Below are positions 10,105-24,500 of a DNA stretch of 64,000 nt, piece after piece. The notes below the pieces were generated by a model. The model made no database searches. It was not told where the DNA came from and worked only from the letters and a program-made list of their open reading frames with translations. The number at the start of each line of letters is the position of its first letter. Within the stretch, counting starts at the first letter, position 1. A program made the position numbers and the translations under genes. Source of the stretch: Paraspadella gotoi (Eukaryota > Chaetognatha); contig CM119268.1 in assembly GCA_051294375.1 (NCBI GenBank), forward strand, positions 18,244,005 to 18,308,004, in the 5' to 3' direction.

Positions 10105-12868
10105 TCATCGAACTTCATCCGTCGAGGGAAAGACGCCGACTTCGTAGGCAACAATCGTCGCGTGATCGAGTTTTCCTGGCGTCGCTTCGACGGAGGAAGA
10201 GATCTCAGAATCCGTTCGTCTTATCTCTGAGAGAGAGGAGAGAGAGAGAGAGAGATCGAAGAGTGGTGGGTGAGAGAGAGAGTATAGACTGTTGAAGAGA
10301 CTTGTGATATGTGATTTTTTTTATATGAGAGAGAGAGAGTGTGTAAATCATTTAATTAATTTGTAATGTATAGGAAGAGTTTCCTCACCCGTAGTGGAGA
10401 GCGTCTCCCTGTTGTGGTACAGCTGCGGATTTTCCAGCACCTGGCGGCGCGGCTGCGTCAAACGCAGGACGTACTGGGCCAAAGTGGCGCAAACTTCCTG
10501 AGCTGAACCGAACTCTTCATCGTGGGGCGATTCCTTTAGAGCGTTTTGGGAGGGTGGGGGGGCGTCGATACGGGTTGGTAGGTAAATAGGTGGAAGTAAA
10601 AAAAAAAAAACTGAACTAATTTTATCTTGATTGAATGCCTGTGTAGAATCTCAACGCAGGAAATGATTGGATGATTCTGATTTATCAAGTAGTTTGTATC
10701 TCGTTGATTTACCTCTCGCTCCAGAACTTCCTGCATGTGCTTCAAGGAGCAGATATGGCGCTGGTAAGGATCCAGCTCCGGCAGCGGCTGCTGCGGCGGC
10801 GGAGACTTTTCTCCGTTGAGACGCGAAGTGGAATGAGATTCTTGAGAAGAGTTGTTGTTTTTGTTTTGATGAATTTGTTGTTGTTGTTGTTGCTGCTGTT
10901 GCGGGTTCGTTGGTTGTTGCAGTTCAGAAGGGATAGTTGGTTGGGAATCGTCGGGGGAGGGAGACTGAAAAAAAACAAGAAAAGGTCATTTCACCGAATT
11001 TACTTTCTTGATGTACGCAGTTTCATGTCATCCCCTAATGAAACATAGACGCAAAACAAGCGTTTATGATATACTATCTAGGAAAAAAGTATTGTGATTA
11101 TTGTGAAAAAAGTATTTAACAAAATTCATTTATTCAATAAAAATTATACAAAACATGGGTAAAACATGCTCAATATTTGATTTTTTTATAAATTAAATAA
11201 GTTTTCGAGTAGATATCCTTTAAGCTTTATTAAAAATGTCATATACTTTTTTCCTAATTAAAATTAAGCAGTAATCCTTAAATTTTGCCGAATCGAATTT
11301 CTCGTCATGTGATCACGGGAATGACAAAAACAAGAAAACAGTTACGCCCATTATATGAAAAAAAAAGAAACGAGAAAATAATTCCTCGACCGTTGATGCC
11401 ATATTTCCCACGACCTCACCTTTGGCGCCGCGACTTTTGAGACGATGGGATCGAAATTGTCCGAGATTCCATCCGTCGTTAGGAGGACGATGTCGCCGGG
11501 TTCCACGTGCGTCAACGACAGCGTCAGATTTGACAGTTCCGGTCGCTCCCCCTCGACGGCGCCGAGAGCGCCGCCTGTGTCCCGGATGTCGCGATCCACG
11601 TGGACGTTGTGGGAGCCTGTGGGGTGGGGAAGGGAGGGACCCACGCTGTTTGACACTAAGCACAATCTTAAACTAACCCCTAACCCATTTTTCGATTAAA
11701 GCTGCATTGGGGCTCTTTTGGAAAATATGACCCTGACCCTCTAATTCGTCCTTTAATTCCGCAACCGACCTTCGGTGATCTCTCTCATGTCTCGACCCCG
11801 CGAATAGACGAAGGCGAAGGAGTCTCCCACGTTGACCGTGCAGGCGAGGAAGCGGTTGGCCGTCCTTGCAGGCACCACCGCCGTTAGGCAGAGGGTCGTC
11901 ATGGATCCCCGCTCTTGGACGATCAGACGCTGCGCCGCCTCCAGGGATTTGAGCATGTGAGAGAAGAGATCCTAAGAGAGATATAGATCCGGGGGTTGAA
12001 AAGGGAGACAAGAGAGATTTTGAATTTACTAAAAAAAATATTCTTATTGAGTTTTGCGAATGATCTTATTTAAAACGGTTTTCGTAATGTTAAACGTTTG
12101 ATTTTTACTTTTTTCCGAATTTCTGAGATTAGTTTAGATTATATTTATTTAGAAAGACAGGTCGGGGTAGGCCATGGGTCGTGGATATAAATGATCGCGG
12201 GACACAGCGAAACAAATAATATGATTTGCAAATTTTCATGAAGATTTAACCAGCATTAATCTTTTGTTTTTTTAACAGATAATTTTCTAGAAACAAGCGT
12301 CCTCTATCGTTAAAATTTCGAACGATTAAAAAAAGAGAAATTTGAAACTTGAAACTTTCAATGAAAGAATAATTAATGTACTGTAGAATGTAGATCAAAT
12401 CAAAATCAAATAATTAATAAATAAAATCCAAAATCCAAAATCCAAAAAATCTCAAATCCTCACGTGCGTGTTCTCGATCCTCGTCTTCTCCTGGAAGATC
12501 TTTCGGTTGAGATAAGAGACGCTCCCTCTGACGGCGCATCTCGCCGCCATCCGCGGTCGCTTCCCCCAGTTGACGCCGTCGGCCACCGCGAGGAGGGCGT
12601 TGTTCTGTCGGGCGCAGACGGCGAAGCAATCGGCGAAAGGGTCACCTGCGAGGATTTAAAAAGTCGAAGAGACTGAGGCGTTTGCTGACTGAGTGCGACG
12701 AAGATTTCTGGAGATTCAGAGCTTAAAAGAAATTAGAGGAGAATACAAATTGTCAACGCTCAACGCCAACGTCAAAGTGGTAAAATGACGAAAAAGAGGT
12801 TAAAAGAGGCTAGGTATCTTTAACAGTCTTATTGTCACGGTATCGTCTTCCTCATCATAATCACCATT

Positions 12869-12900
<32 letters not shown>

Positions 12901-13383
12901 GAGATCATCATCGTATAGATCACTATCATAATCAATGCACCATCATCATCATTCAGCAACTCCAAATGATCATCATCACCATGCACATCATCAGCATTCA
13001 TTCATCAGCATCATCATCATCATCAAATAACATTCAATCACCAATATCACAGCATAATCATCATCATCATCTATCCATCATCATCATCATCATCACCATC
13101 ACATCAACCATCAAATCCCGTCATCATTCACATCATCATCATCAAATCATCGTCAACCCCCCCCCCCTCGACATAGAACAGCTCCAGAACTACTTCAAGC
13201 CAGGCCATCAACGCCCTCACCGGCCGTGACGTTGAGCAGCGGGTGTCTCTCGTAAAGCGTCTGCGCGATTCCGTAGGCGCGGTGATGTTTTCGACGCCAT
13301 GATTCGCAGCCGGCGACGAGTTGGATGCGAGGCGCCTCCTCGTCGGTGGGCGAGGAGAGAGAGAGGTGGCTCGCTCGGTTGTG
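10105..13383 (-). CDS. PP2C-like protein (CG9801 type), C-terminal seven exons
   Basis: On the - strand, exons 13221-13383, 12464-12645, 11770-11971, 11420-11616, 10713-10964, 10389-10533 and 10105-10226 join with matching phases to a TGA at 10105-10107. PP2C landmarks appear in order: AYGIAQTLYERHP, LLAVADGVNWG (DGHGG position), TTLCLTAVV, ACTVNVGDSFAFVYS, DIVLLTTDGISDNFDP, and a final LDHATIVAYEVG. These agree with what I know of PP2C-like domain-containing CG9801 proteins, which are atypical PPM relatives. The central exon carries a poly-Gln stretch and a Pro/Ser-rich segment, then HICSLKHMQEVLE. Three Asp metal-ligand positions appear kept, but the DGHGG motif is DGVNWG, so catalysis is uncertain. 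N-terminal exons are expected upstream in the repeated block. CT-rich sense-strand tracts precede several acceptors. Confidence 0.87.
12862..13155. repeat. (CAT/ATC)n trinucleotide repeat
   Basis: Imperfect CAT/ATC trinucleotide repeat in the intron between the first two clean PP2C-like exons. Translations rich in His, Ile or Ser through it are artefacts. Confidence 0.93.
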
Positions 13384-13389
13384 CTGGCG

Positions 13390-13550
13390 AGAGGCGAGAG
13401 AGAGAGAATTGGGGGGAGAAGGGAGCGGAAGAGGAGAAGGGGGAGGGAGAGAAGGGGGAGGGAGAGTAAAGGAGGAGGGAGAGAAGTTGAGGGAGGAGAG
13501 CAGGGGGGGAGAGAAGGGAGGAGATGGAGAAGGGGGAGAGACAGTATGGG
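13390..13550. repeat. GA-rich tract upstream of a PP2C-like exon
   Basis: Irregular GAG/GGA/GA repeat on the + strand, that is pyrimidine-rich on the sense strand of the PP2C-like gene, directly upstream of the 3' splice site at 13384. Confidence 0.85.
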
Positions 13551-13559
13551 AGGGTCAAT

Positions 13560-14400
13560 GCAGTCCTTCCATGAAGATAAACTGCGATGGGCTCAGTATG
13601 GATTAAACTTTGAAAACAAAACAATAATATTGCGATATATGATTTAAATAGTTGAGTTTTTAACCAATCTTAGTTCAATCGATACCTGAGCCCAGTTTAC
13701 AAGTTACTCAATTAGCGAATGATTTAAAAGTAATAAAGAATTAATAAAACATGTTTTAATTAAAAAAAAAATAACTAAACGAATTAACAGTGAGACTGAA
13801 GTTAAACAACTGTATTAGAAATTTATTAGAAAGTTTATTTTATGTTTTTCTTGGCAAACGACTTCTCTCGTCGTAAATTTTTTACTCGTGACTAAATTGT
13901 AAAAAAAAAAATTGTATTCTAGAGTCACTAGAGCTTTCAGTTCTATACATTTTAAACTAAACATTATTTCAAATGCTTTTGTTGCGATTTAAAAGTTGAA
14001 GTTTTGCAATATTAAAAGAAATTGATTAAAAAGAAGGCAATCATGAATGGCCGATCCAAAAACATTCCACGCATTCCCTAAATTCATTCACTAGTAATTT
14101 CTGATCTTATTGTTTTGAAAAGAAAATAGCAAAATTTAAGTAAAAAATAATAAACCGAACATTATAAACTGCCTTTTCAGGCATTTTGAAAAGCATTAAA
14201 AAGTAAACAGTATTTGTCAGCAAGCAGAGAATACGAATTGAAAATAGGCCGTTGTCTATATTTATTCATTTTTTATTTATTAATATTTTTTGATCTAACA
14301 GTCATTGAACTCGCATGAATGTCCGATACAAAGATTTCTCTCTTATCCCGTTTTATCCTCAATCGAGCGACAGATTTTATCTCCTTTATTCCTTTCCATC
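13560..14400. other. AT-rich intronic/intergenic sequence
   Basis: AT-rich sequence with no exon I can support. It is probably intron of the PP2C-like gene, since that gene's upstream exons lie at higher coordinates. Confidence 0.45.
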
Positions 14401-14466
14401 TTCTGAATGGAATCGAGAGCGATGAGAGGGAGGGAGAGAGAGAAGGAGAGAGACGAGAGAGAGAGC

Positions 14467-14536
<70 letters not shown>

Positions 14537-15532
14537 AATCTCAGCCCCGAATTGCCTCCAAAATTAACCAATATCATATAATATCTTCTGATAACAAAAC
14601 AAGAGAAGGGCATTGCTCTGTAAATAAAACAAGCCAAACTCACCTCTCGAATCACCCAAATGTAATGGATCAGTGGACTTTTTTTTCGCTCTCAGTCACT
14701 CCAGACTTCATTAAGATTCAAAACGTGGAAATCCGCAATCTATTAGTCGGTCGGTCTATAGTCGATCCATAGTCGGTCAAAATATATATTCATCGCCGTG
14801 CGGTTGCTTTAGTCTTTATTGTCTCGTCGTCAGTCATCATCGACGTCCGACATCGTCGTTGTAAGTTGTAGTCGTTGTAGTCGTTGTTATCAGACAGTCG
14901 CCTGTTTAGTTCCTAAGGCTCTCTCGTTCCTACTCCACTCCCCCCGTAAAAAAAGTGATGACGAATTTGAAAAAAGAACAAAACATTTTCGGGATTCAAT
15001 TCTCTCGTTCAACGAGCACAGCGATGAGCTTTTTTTTTTAAACCGGAAAATTTTGGTCCTTTGATTCGTCGACTGGTCGGTCTGTCTACTGTGAGTGGGG
15101 GGCGGGGAAGTTGGGATGATTCTAGTTAAAAGTTAAAAAGTTAAAGAAAGTGAAAAACGAAAAGAAAAACAAGAATGTTAAACAAATGAGTGCAGAGTAA
15201 AAGCAAAAATTGCATATCTTCGAGGCGCATAAGAGAGAGAGAGAGAGTAGAGAGGCGAGAGAGAGAGAAGAAGAGAAGAGAGAGAAGAAGAAGTGTATCG
15301 GACGAGAGAGAGAGGAAGAGAGGAAGAGAGAGAGAACCGCCGCTGACGAGCACGGGCCGAACATGAGTTGTCTTGCGTCGGTCCCCCCGCCCCGCGCTCC
15401 CTGGCTCTTTTCATCCCCGAAGACGAGAAGAGCCGGTGACATCCGGCGGGCGCGCCGCTTGTGCCTCGTTTAAGCCCCCGGCGCCCCCCCCCCCCCCCCC
15501 TTTTAAAATCCTCGTGGATATCTCTCTCTTTT
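14400..15532 (+). repeat. Repeated block I, first (partial) direct copy
   Basis: Starts at a GA tract (14440-14533). The sequence after it matches about 15690-16830 in direct orientation and 29000-30140 in inverted orientation; the same stretch of CTCAGCCCCGAATTGCC is seen at each, with small indels. It ends at a 25-N gap. No gene is supported in it. Confidence 0.85.
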
Positions 15533-15557
15533 NNNNNNNNNNNNNNNNNNNNNNNNN
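15533..15557. other. Assembly gap (25 N)
   Basis: Exactly 25 N between a C-rich run and a TA repeat. The fixed length suggests a placeholder rather than a measured gap. Confidence 0.99.
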
Positions 15558-15661
15558 TATATATATATATATATAATATAATAATATATAATACGTCTTG
15601 TGATACTATTTTTAAATGAATTTTATGAAAATTTTTTATGGTTTAGGAAGAATGGGGGGGG

Positions 15662-15705
<44 letters not shown>

Positions 15706-17801
15706 GAGATCCAAACTCAGCGCACCGAATTGCCTTCCAAAATTAATACCAATATTATAAATATCTTCTGATAACAAAACAAGAGAAAGGCATTGCTCTG
15801 TAAATAAACCGTAGGCCAAACTTCCACACTCTCGAATCACACCGAAATCTAATGGAACAGTGGACTTTTTTTTCTTCGCACTCATTCACTCCAGGAGTCT
15901 TCATTAACATGATTACAAAACCGGTGAAATCTTCGCAGTGATCTATTAGTCGGTTGTCTATAAGTGAGTACGACAATAGTCGGTACAAATAGAATATTCA
16001 TCGCGCCTCACCGCGCGCCCGCGTTGCTTTCAGTCTTTATTGTTCTCGTGTCAGTCATACATCGACGGTCCGACATCTCGTGTAGTTGTAGTGCGGTGTG
16101 TACGGTCCGCTTGTTTAGCAGACCCTCCTGTTTAGTCATCTGGCTCTCCTCTCCGTTTACTACCAGATCCCAGCCGCTAAAAAAGTGAGTGACGAAGCTT
16201 TGAAGCACAAAGAACAAAACCAGTTTTCGGATTTTGTACGCTTCTTAATTCTTTATTCGATGTTACAGATGCGAGGCTAGAGAGGGACGCGCATGACGCT
16301 TTTTTTTTTAACCGGAAAATTCTGGTCCTTGTGATTGGTCGACATGGTCGGTCTGTCTACTGTGAGATGGGGGGTGGGGAAGTTGGGACTGAGATTCTAG
16401 TTAATAAGTTAAAGTGAAAAAGTCGATGTGTCGTTAACGAGCGACAGAAACAAGTGACGAATAATCTTCCTCAATATAAGAAACGAAACACAAAAACAAG
16501 AATGTTAAACAAATGATCAGGGAAAAGTGTTGCCTATTCTTCGAGGGCGCATAAGGAGACGAGTAGAGAGAGTGAGAGAGAGAGAGAGAGGGAGGAGAGA
16601 GAGATGAGAGAGAAGAGAGAAGATCGAAGACGTAGAGCAGTATGAGTGAGTGAGGAGCGACAGAGAGAGAGAACGGACAGGAGGAGCCCTACACACGGCC
16701 GAACTATAGTTATGTCCTTCGACCCTCTAACCCCCGCCCGCGCCTCCCTGCTTCTTTTCAATCCACATCGACGTAGCGGAAATCTCCGTGCACATTCCGG
16801 CGGGGACCGGCTTTGCTCGTTTTTAAATCCCCAGATGGAATGCTAGTATCCCATGGAGAACCGCATTGGAAAATTTAGATAGAGAATGGATATCAAGAAG
16901 CTTAGATGCACTTTAGATTGAACGCGAAGTCCATAACATTTGAACGGGTGACTTGAGGTGAATCTTGTTCCCAAGTATTGCGTCTGGTTGAATAATGAAT
17001 AAAGACAGAGAGTAGAGAAGAAGTCGGTCGTGAAGGCCGTTGTTTGATCAAAATTACATTACCATAGCCTTTTCATTCCCGATCATTCTATTTATTCCCA
17101 CTTTAATTTCAACGAACGTTCAGATTTATTGAAATTACCTCAGTAATCTTTTCCGTCTCATGAACTGATTTACATCACTCTTTCTCTTTTACCATTTTTT
17201 CTCACTATGCTGTCGTAAAAACCGACAATCCTCGTCCTCCCCGCGATCGCTCGCAAACTCCCCTCATTTCTCCTAGCTTTACTTCAATCCTGCCGACTTA
17301 GAAATTAGTAATAAAAAAGCAGGGAAAGGCCTTTACGGTCCTCCGCCCCCTTTCGCTCTTTTTTCTCGCCGCCGGCGCTGAGTCATCATTTCGCAATTTG
17401 CATATTGGCCAACCGTGGTTCTCCGTCACGTAAGCGAGATTAGAACGTGTCCACAAATTGGGCTTGTTAGACCGAAAAGGATATAATAATATATATCATA
17501 TCACTATATAATATAATAATAATAATACGTCTTGTGATACTATCTATTCTTTAAATGATTTTATGAAAATTTTTTATGGTTTAGGACAGAATTGCTATTT
17601 ATTAGCATTTATTATTTATTTGCGCAGTAAAAGAGCGAGAAAAATAGGAGGACAGAAAAAAAAGAGGGAAAGTGTGTATAGGAAATAAAGGAACAAAAGA
17701 ATCAGTAAAGGAAGAACGACAAAAAAGGGAAACAAGGAGATAAAAATATAAATGTGCAATTTGCAAAATGGGTAACTAAGTTAGAAATTAATCATAAACC
17801 G

Positions 17802-17826
17802 NNNNNNNNNNNNNNNNNNNNNNNNN
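17802..17826. other. Assembly gap (25 N)
   Basis: Exactly 25 N, the same length as the other joins in this region. Confidence 0.99.
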
Positions 17827-17989
17827 TCGCCTCGTGTTTGAATAAAAATTACGCGTCGACAGTAAACGTCGACCGATAGGAAAACAAATTGGAAGTTTAT
17901 ATCAGACGACGATAGGAATAGAAAAATGGCGCTAGCGATCGGCAAAAAGAAAAATATATAAGTAGTCGGGCATTGCCTAGGTTCACCCC

Positions 17990-18245
17990 GCCTAGAATCA
18001 TGACACTTTCAGTTGTGACCCGGTGGCTCATTGAGTAAAGCCATCAGCTCATGACCCCTAGGTACCGGCTTCAATCCCAACCCGGTACCTACTCTGCGGG
18101 AAGCGTGAGGACGGCCGTAAGCCGCCTTGGGGCATGGCAAACCCTCAAGCCTTGTTCCAAGCCCAGGGACCCGTTCCATGGCTGCTAGAGGGGGTTATAG
18201 AAGTTACGGACAGTCATCTTCAGCCCACGTAGCGCCTTATCCACA
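17990..18245 (+). mobile_element. tRNA-derived SINE (family A)
   Basis: GTGACCCGGTGGCTCATTGA followed about 35 bases later by GGCTTCAATCCC resembles pol III A and B boxes of a tRNA-derived head. A tail of about 150 bases follows. An inverted copy with small changes lies at 27680-27925 in the inverted block, and a shorter relative of the head is at 53870-53955. No open frame, consistent with a non-autonomous element. Confidence 0.7.
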
Positions 18246-18540
18246 TATATATACGTAGTTTATTGTTTTAACAATATTTATCGTTTAATACTTTGCTACA
18301 TCTAAATACTTTAAGGGTATTTTTTTTATTCTGATTAACCCAAAAAATAATATTTTTAAACCTTACAACTGCCTCCTATTTATTTTGAGGCCAATATCTC
18401 TTCAATCCGAAAATAAACGACGCCCTTTTGTTTTCCTTAAACAAACGTGGGATTTGAAACGATTCTCTTTTGTTTTCTTTGATTTTGCAAATGACCGAAG
18501 GTCAATGGACTCTCTGACTCATTGACCGAATAGGACAGAA

Positions 18541-18635
<95 letters not shown>

Positions 18636-18970
18636 ACTCGAATTAAAAAATTATAAAAAGAAAAAAGAAAAACTTAAAGGACAAAGGAACTCGGAGAAAA
18701 ATTCAATTATGAATAACTGAGAATGACAGGAACTAGTTTAATTGGCCACTTTAATTTTTCAGTAACTGAGCTAAAGTTTGATTGCAAATGTAATGGGGAA
18801 AGTAAGTTAATGGTAATAGTAACTATTGGCGTTTGTTGCGACGCTGAATCCGCTTCAGTCGGCATATCCACCAAAGAAGATTCACCCCCGTCTCAATCCC
18901 GCTGGACGGAGCCAGAGGAAAAGAGACTAATCCATCTTATCTGTAGCCAAGCGAGAGAGGAGAAATGGAA

Positions 18971-19015
<45 letters not shown>

Positions 19016-19213
19016 TGAAGAAAAGAGAAGAGAGAGAGAGAGGCGAGAGAGAGACGAGAGAGTGAGTGGTGGGATAGAATTCACCAATAATCAAAGCCAG
19101 CGAAGAGAACAGTAATGAGGGTTTCTCACAGTTCTTTTTCCATTTAGGGAGAGAGAGAGAGAGAAGAGAAGAAAGAGGAGAGAGAGAGAGAGAAGAGAGA
19201 GAGAAGAGGAAAA

Positions 19214-19247
<34 letters not shown>

Positions 19248-19869
19248 AAAGATGTAAGTGAAGTGATATGAATGAAAAGAAAGAAAGTAAAGAATGAGTT
19301 TCTCAAATTTATCTTCTTTTCGCAAGTTTAGAGAGAGAGAGAGAAGACTATTTGATAACGCAGTATTGTTGTTAGTGGGATTTGCGATGGTTGGGAGGCG
19401 ATAGAGTAATGGCAGGAGCAGCTAGGAAAGAGGACTGAGATAATCGATAGGAGTTAAGGGAAAGAAAGAAGAGTTTAGAAAGACAGTACTAAAGAAATGC
19501 AAAATGAAATGAGACGAAGTATGACGGTTCCTTAAGTATGCTTAGTAGAGAAGAGAGAGAGTGACGAGAGGAGAGAAGAGAAGTAGAGAGCGTAGAAAAG
19601 AGCAGAGAGAGGAGAGAAGAGAGAGAGAGAGAGAGAGAGAATGAATGCAATGAGAATGGAAGAGTATTAGGTTTCTCAATATCTTCTTCTTCAGTTTCAG
19701 AGAGAAGAGAGAGAGAAAGAGAGAGAAAGAAGAGAGAGGCGAGTAGTAGGAGAGAGAGAGAAGAGAGAGAGAGAGAAGAAGTAGAGAAGAGATGAAATGA
19801 ATGAATGAGAATGATATGTTTGTATTTTGGCGAAAGTGACCCTTTCTTCAGCAAAATGATTTTCAATTT

Positions 19870-21509
19870 AGAAATCTATCTCAACTCATTTCGACTTTCC
19901 AACTTTCTTATCAAATAGTAATAGTAAAATTAAAAAAGCCGAAGTAAAGCAAACTGTGTTAATGTCAAACCCTCGTTAAAAATCAAATATTAGACAAAGT
20001 AAAAAAAAAGACAAAAAATATTTTATTGTTTTCTTCTTTCCTTATTAATTCGAGACTCGAAAAGATCAGCATTCCACTTTAAAAAAATATCATGATAAAA
20101 AAATTATTTGAGAATCGCATGGAATGAACAGAAGACTGATTCGTTTATGATGTAAGAATCAATGAAGATAAATGAATTTAAGAATTAAAAAAGCGAAAAT
20201 ACAAATACATAGCATTATTTATTTTTAGTTAACACTTGTGGAAAGACCAGATGAACTTTTTTGAGGCGGGAAAAAAAGATGTTTTACGAAAGCGCGAGAA
20301 AAGAAAAGAGAGGAAGAAGAAGCAGAGAAAGAAAGAAGAGAGAGAGAGGTGAGATATGGAGAGAGAGAGAGAGGAGAGAAGAACGACGATATGAAGAGAG
20401 GGCAGTGAGAAAAAAGAAAAGAGAGATTGAGAGAGAGAGAGGAGAGAAGAAAGAGAGGAGAAAGCAATAGACACGAGAGAGAGTCCGGAGACCCTCCGCG
20501 CTACAAGACAGCGTCATGTCGCCTTAAGCAGCGCCGGGCCGCAACGAGCGACGCGCGCCGGTAGTCCGTTGTTTTGATTTTTTTGGTGGGGGTACGTATC
20601 TTTGATATTGTGTTGATAATGATAAAAGATGTGAGGAGAGGCCGAGACGAGAAGAATAGTCGTCGTTGTCCCGTCGACGACGACGATGAGACAACGACGA
20701 CGGACGATGGTTGTCTGTTGTTTGTTGTAGAAAGTCGTTGTCGTTGTGGTTCGTCAAGTCCGGCCATGAGCTTGGCCGCTCTCTGTCGTCAAAGACCATC
20801 CGAATACGACGAAGTCGGTAGACGCGAACGAAAGGTTGATGAGAGGCGACAAAACTGGTCGTCGTCTGTTGTTGTCCGTCACTAAATTGTTATTGGTCGT
20901 CGTCGGTATAATTTTGCCGTTTCGGTCCATTGAGGTTTTTGTTTTGAGTTTTGTTAAATGAAGAAACACGCGACCAGAAAGTAAACAAACGGACAAAGTT
21001 CGGGAAAAGAGAAGGAGCATCCGTTGACATAGTAAGTTTCTATCTATTAAAGTCGTAATAATTTTTTTCCCAATAACGACTTAATTTTTTTAACTTTTTG
21101 CCAAAAAAGGACAAAGTGGGCGACTAAATGAACCAAAAGGGTCAGGCGTCAATACTGGCCCAATGATCCGGCGCATTTGCAGCAGGCACGACTTCAAAGA
21201 AAACTGTTTCTTTCGATTCGACCCTACCCTTTCTCGATTAAGCAAAAAACTCACTCAGAGACATCGTCGGCGCTGAGGTTTCCGTTTGACGGCGCAAACG
21301 CCACCACCGTGCCGCCGCAGGCCGCCGTCCGCTAGCTGCTGCTAACTTCCGGTCCGTTGGGCCGCAGGTTGGCGAGGCCGTCGTCGGGGCCCCGAAAAAG
21401 AGGCCAAACCCGTGGGGCATGAGGGGCCCGAGGTCCTCGAGGGGCATATCGGTCACATGACGTCCGTAAGTCGTGGCCTTTGGGGGCGCGTCGGAGTTTG
21501 CTGTGTTGG

Positions 21510-21564
<55 letters not shown>

Positions 21565-24500
21565 AGTAGAGAGAGAGAGAGAGAGAGAGAGACGGTGAGG
21601 GAACGAGATCCACGAAAGGGTTAAAGGTAATGAGAAGAACACTAAAAAGAAAAAGAAAAGAACAAAAAAAAGATTTTGTTAATATTGCGATGAGGTGAGA
21701 AAATAATGGGTGAGTAGACGTTCAATTATAGTCGATTACAAATAAATAAGCTAATGATCTTCGAAGGAAATAAACAAGCCAATAAACAATAAATTGAAAT
21801 AGTAAAATACAATATAAAAATAGAGACATTGTGTTGTTATCCTTTCTTTTTTGTTGTTTTAAGGTAAATTAACACTTTAATTTTAAAGAGTATAGGAAGA
21901 TTTCGTGGAAGAATTCTCCACGAAGATCTTGCTTCTCCTAAATCAACTGTCATACTCAAAAAATATTAAGCTATTACACACCTACTCCGAAAGCTACAAA
22001 TTTCAATAATATTAGAGACAAAATTACATGTATTTGACCATCGTCAACCTCATGAACGCGCCAAACAGGCTGCCACCTACCCATAAGGGCGGAGAGATCA
22101 TTCAGAACATTCTTAGGAGCCTCGAATATTAAATTATAATATTATTGCAGAGGAAACGTTTAGGTAGGGTTTATATTATAATTATTGAGGTCAAAATTTG
22201 CTTATAATCCTACGTAAACCTATAACGTACATGGATCAATTTATGCAAAAGAAATCTTTCCTGGTCCTCTTTCAACAATGATCTCATCGCCATATGGAGC
22301 GTCCTGTTTTGACGCCGCTAGTTAGAATCGCTGTCTTCACATTATTGTTCGTTACATTGCGATCCGACGCATACAGAGGTCGCATGCGTATGGACCCCGT
22401 AAGTGTGATTCTCTGACCCGGCGCGAGAGATACATCTCTGGCGCCGGACAACGTCGAGGCGTCACTCAAGAGTACTTCCTGATTTGGCATGCTTCGAATA
22501 AGAGAATTTGAGAGAGAGGGTTCATTCGTAAGAACAATAAACAAACAAGGAGCAACTCGACAGTATCAAAAAAGAACAAAAGGAAGCAGAATTAAATCAC
22601 CACAATAAATAGATCTAATTTAATCGAGATGGATATAACGATTTAATAATTTCAAGTATAAATTGTGTTTTATCCGATTATATTTAGTTGTTTCTTCAAA
22701 TTTCACTTCGAGAGAAACTTAAATTAGCTTATATTATGTAACACAGCGAATAATAGTTATCATTTTCCTTCGTTGAGGGAGTATTACGTCTACCTATCTT
22801 CACTCTCACGTACTAACACCACAATCTTATTACTCAACTAGCACAATCTAGGAATATTAGAGCATATATATATAATTTTAACTATATCTTTTATTTCGTT
22901 TTCTCATATATAGATCTATATCTTTTTTTTTTAGGAGAATTTTCTTAACATTATCCCAAGAAGTCTTTACCGGCTGTGGATGTTGGAGCTTCAGTAGTGG
23001 TTACCGATCACCGGGCTCGCTCTTCGTTCCTCTCATCGTTGCTCTATCTTCGTTCTATGACTGCACTCACTCATCCTCGCTCGATCTTCTCCGCTCATAC
23101 CCTCTGCTCCATCTCTCTCGCTCCACTCTCATTCTTTTTTCCAACTTAACAAAGAGCAAACCGTCAACCCGCCCCAAGAGAACTGACATCGAAGTATATC
23201 TGAACGTAAATGTAACATTAACTCTGTAGAGTGTACTTATATGCCCATGCGGAGGTTCACTCTCGGCGGGCGCGCTCACTTGTTGAACCCTAAGGCGGTG
23301 GTGTTGTTGGCCTGAATTCTGTCTTCAGTGTCCGCACTATGAACTGAGCTCAATGAGGCACCAACTCAATCGGTTGCAGAAACAAGAACGGATGGTACCG
23401 AGCGAGAAGGGATGTAGTGAGCAGTTAAGCTGAAGCGGCGAGCGAGCTGGTACCGGGTGAAACAGTCGAGGAGAGATCTATTCGGTTGCCACGTCTAACC
23501 CACGAGAATCACCGTCAGCGGCGCTTCGACCGAACTCTCACTCGATAGCAGTTATATATTATTATTTTGTGATAATCAGAGTATGAATGTGGTTCACAGA
23601 GTAGCATAACGAGATGAACCCATTTTATTCTATGTAAGTACTGCTTGCTGCAAACCGGTGTCCGATTATTTTCAAGCGAGGAGAGAACACACGTAATTGA
23701 GACCTAAACCTTGACTACCTTTTTTACTATAGCACTTCACTAGGCTAGGCTATTTCACATGGTCTCTCATTCTTGGTCATCTTTCATTTATAGTAGGTTT
23801 CTTTGTGCACAAATCTAAGTAACATATTCTTATATGTACCAGTGATTTATTTGCTAGCACATTTACTAACATAATCACTACAGTATTTAAATTACACTTT
23901 ATAACTTTACTTAGGAATTAGTTTATGGTAAATACTGCCTTGTTATCCAATCTGATTGGTGAATTACTCCGTCATTCTTTATCTTGATGTTTATGTTCAT
24001 CTCACAATTTTGTTCTGTGCGAGCTTTTTGTTTTTGTTTTTATTTCTTTGCATATAGTTACTGGAATCTCTTATTTGTCTCATTGCTTAATTTAATGAAT
24101 CTATAAACATTAATCTTTCATATAAACGGAATATGAAATATATATTATTTAATAATGACAGACCACAGACAAATAACATTATTAGAGATCGGTAGAGGAG
24201 TCTCTAAGGAAACCAATTTTAACGTAGCGAACTAGTTTTTGTCACACGAGAGTCTCTTCAATCGAAATGAGAGGTCGTCGACTTCACTCACGGAGCGGCT
24301 AGGTCGGCTTTTGGATGCTCGAGACGCCGTTAAGCGAGCGACGTGGCCACTGGACTTGCAGATACTCCGGATTTTACCACCTAACGCTATTCGTACAAAA
24401 ATCCCATAGCAATTCACCGTACGATGTAACAACAGATATCATTAACCACACCAAGCCGTAAACCCATCGTCACGCGCCTGACCTCTCGTTTCGTCGTCAA

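Larger units (their letters stand above)
15650..19860 (+). repeat. Repeated block I, second direct copy
   Basis: Homologous to 14400-15532 over its first 1.2 kb, and to the reverse complement of about 26100-30150 over nearly its whole length. It contains GA tracts (15662-15702, 18541-18634, 18971-19010 and others) and a tRNA-derived SINE at 17990-18245. Differences between copies are mostly short insertions. No coding exon can be supported. Confidence 0.85.

Noticed and set aside
12966-13229. His/Ile-rich frame
   Set aside because: Translation of the CAT/ATC repeat in an intron of the PP2C-like gene.
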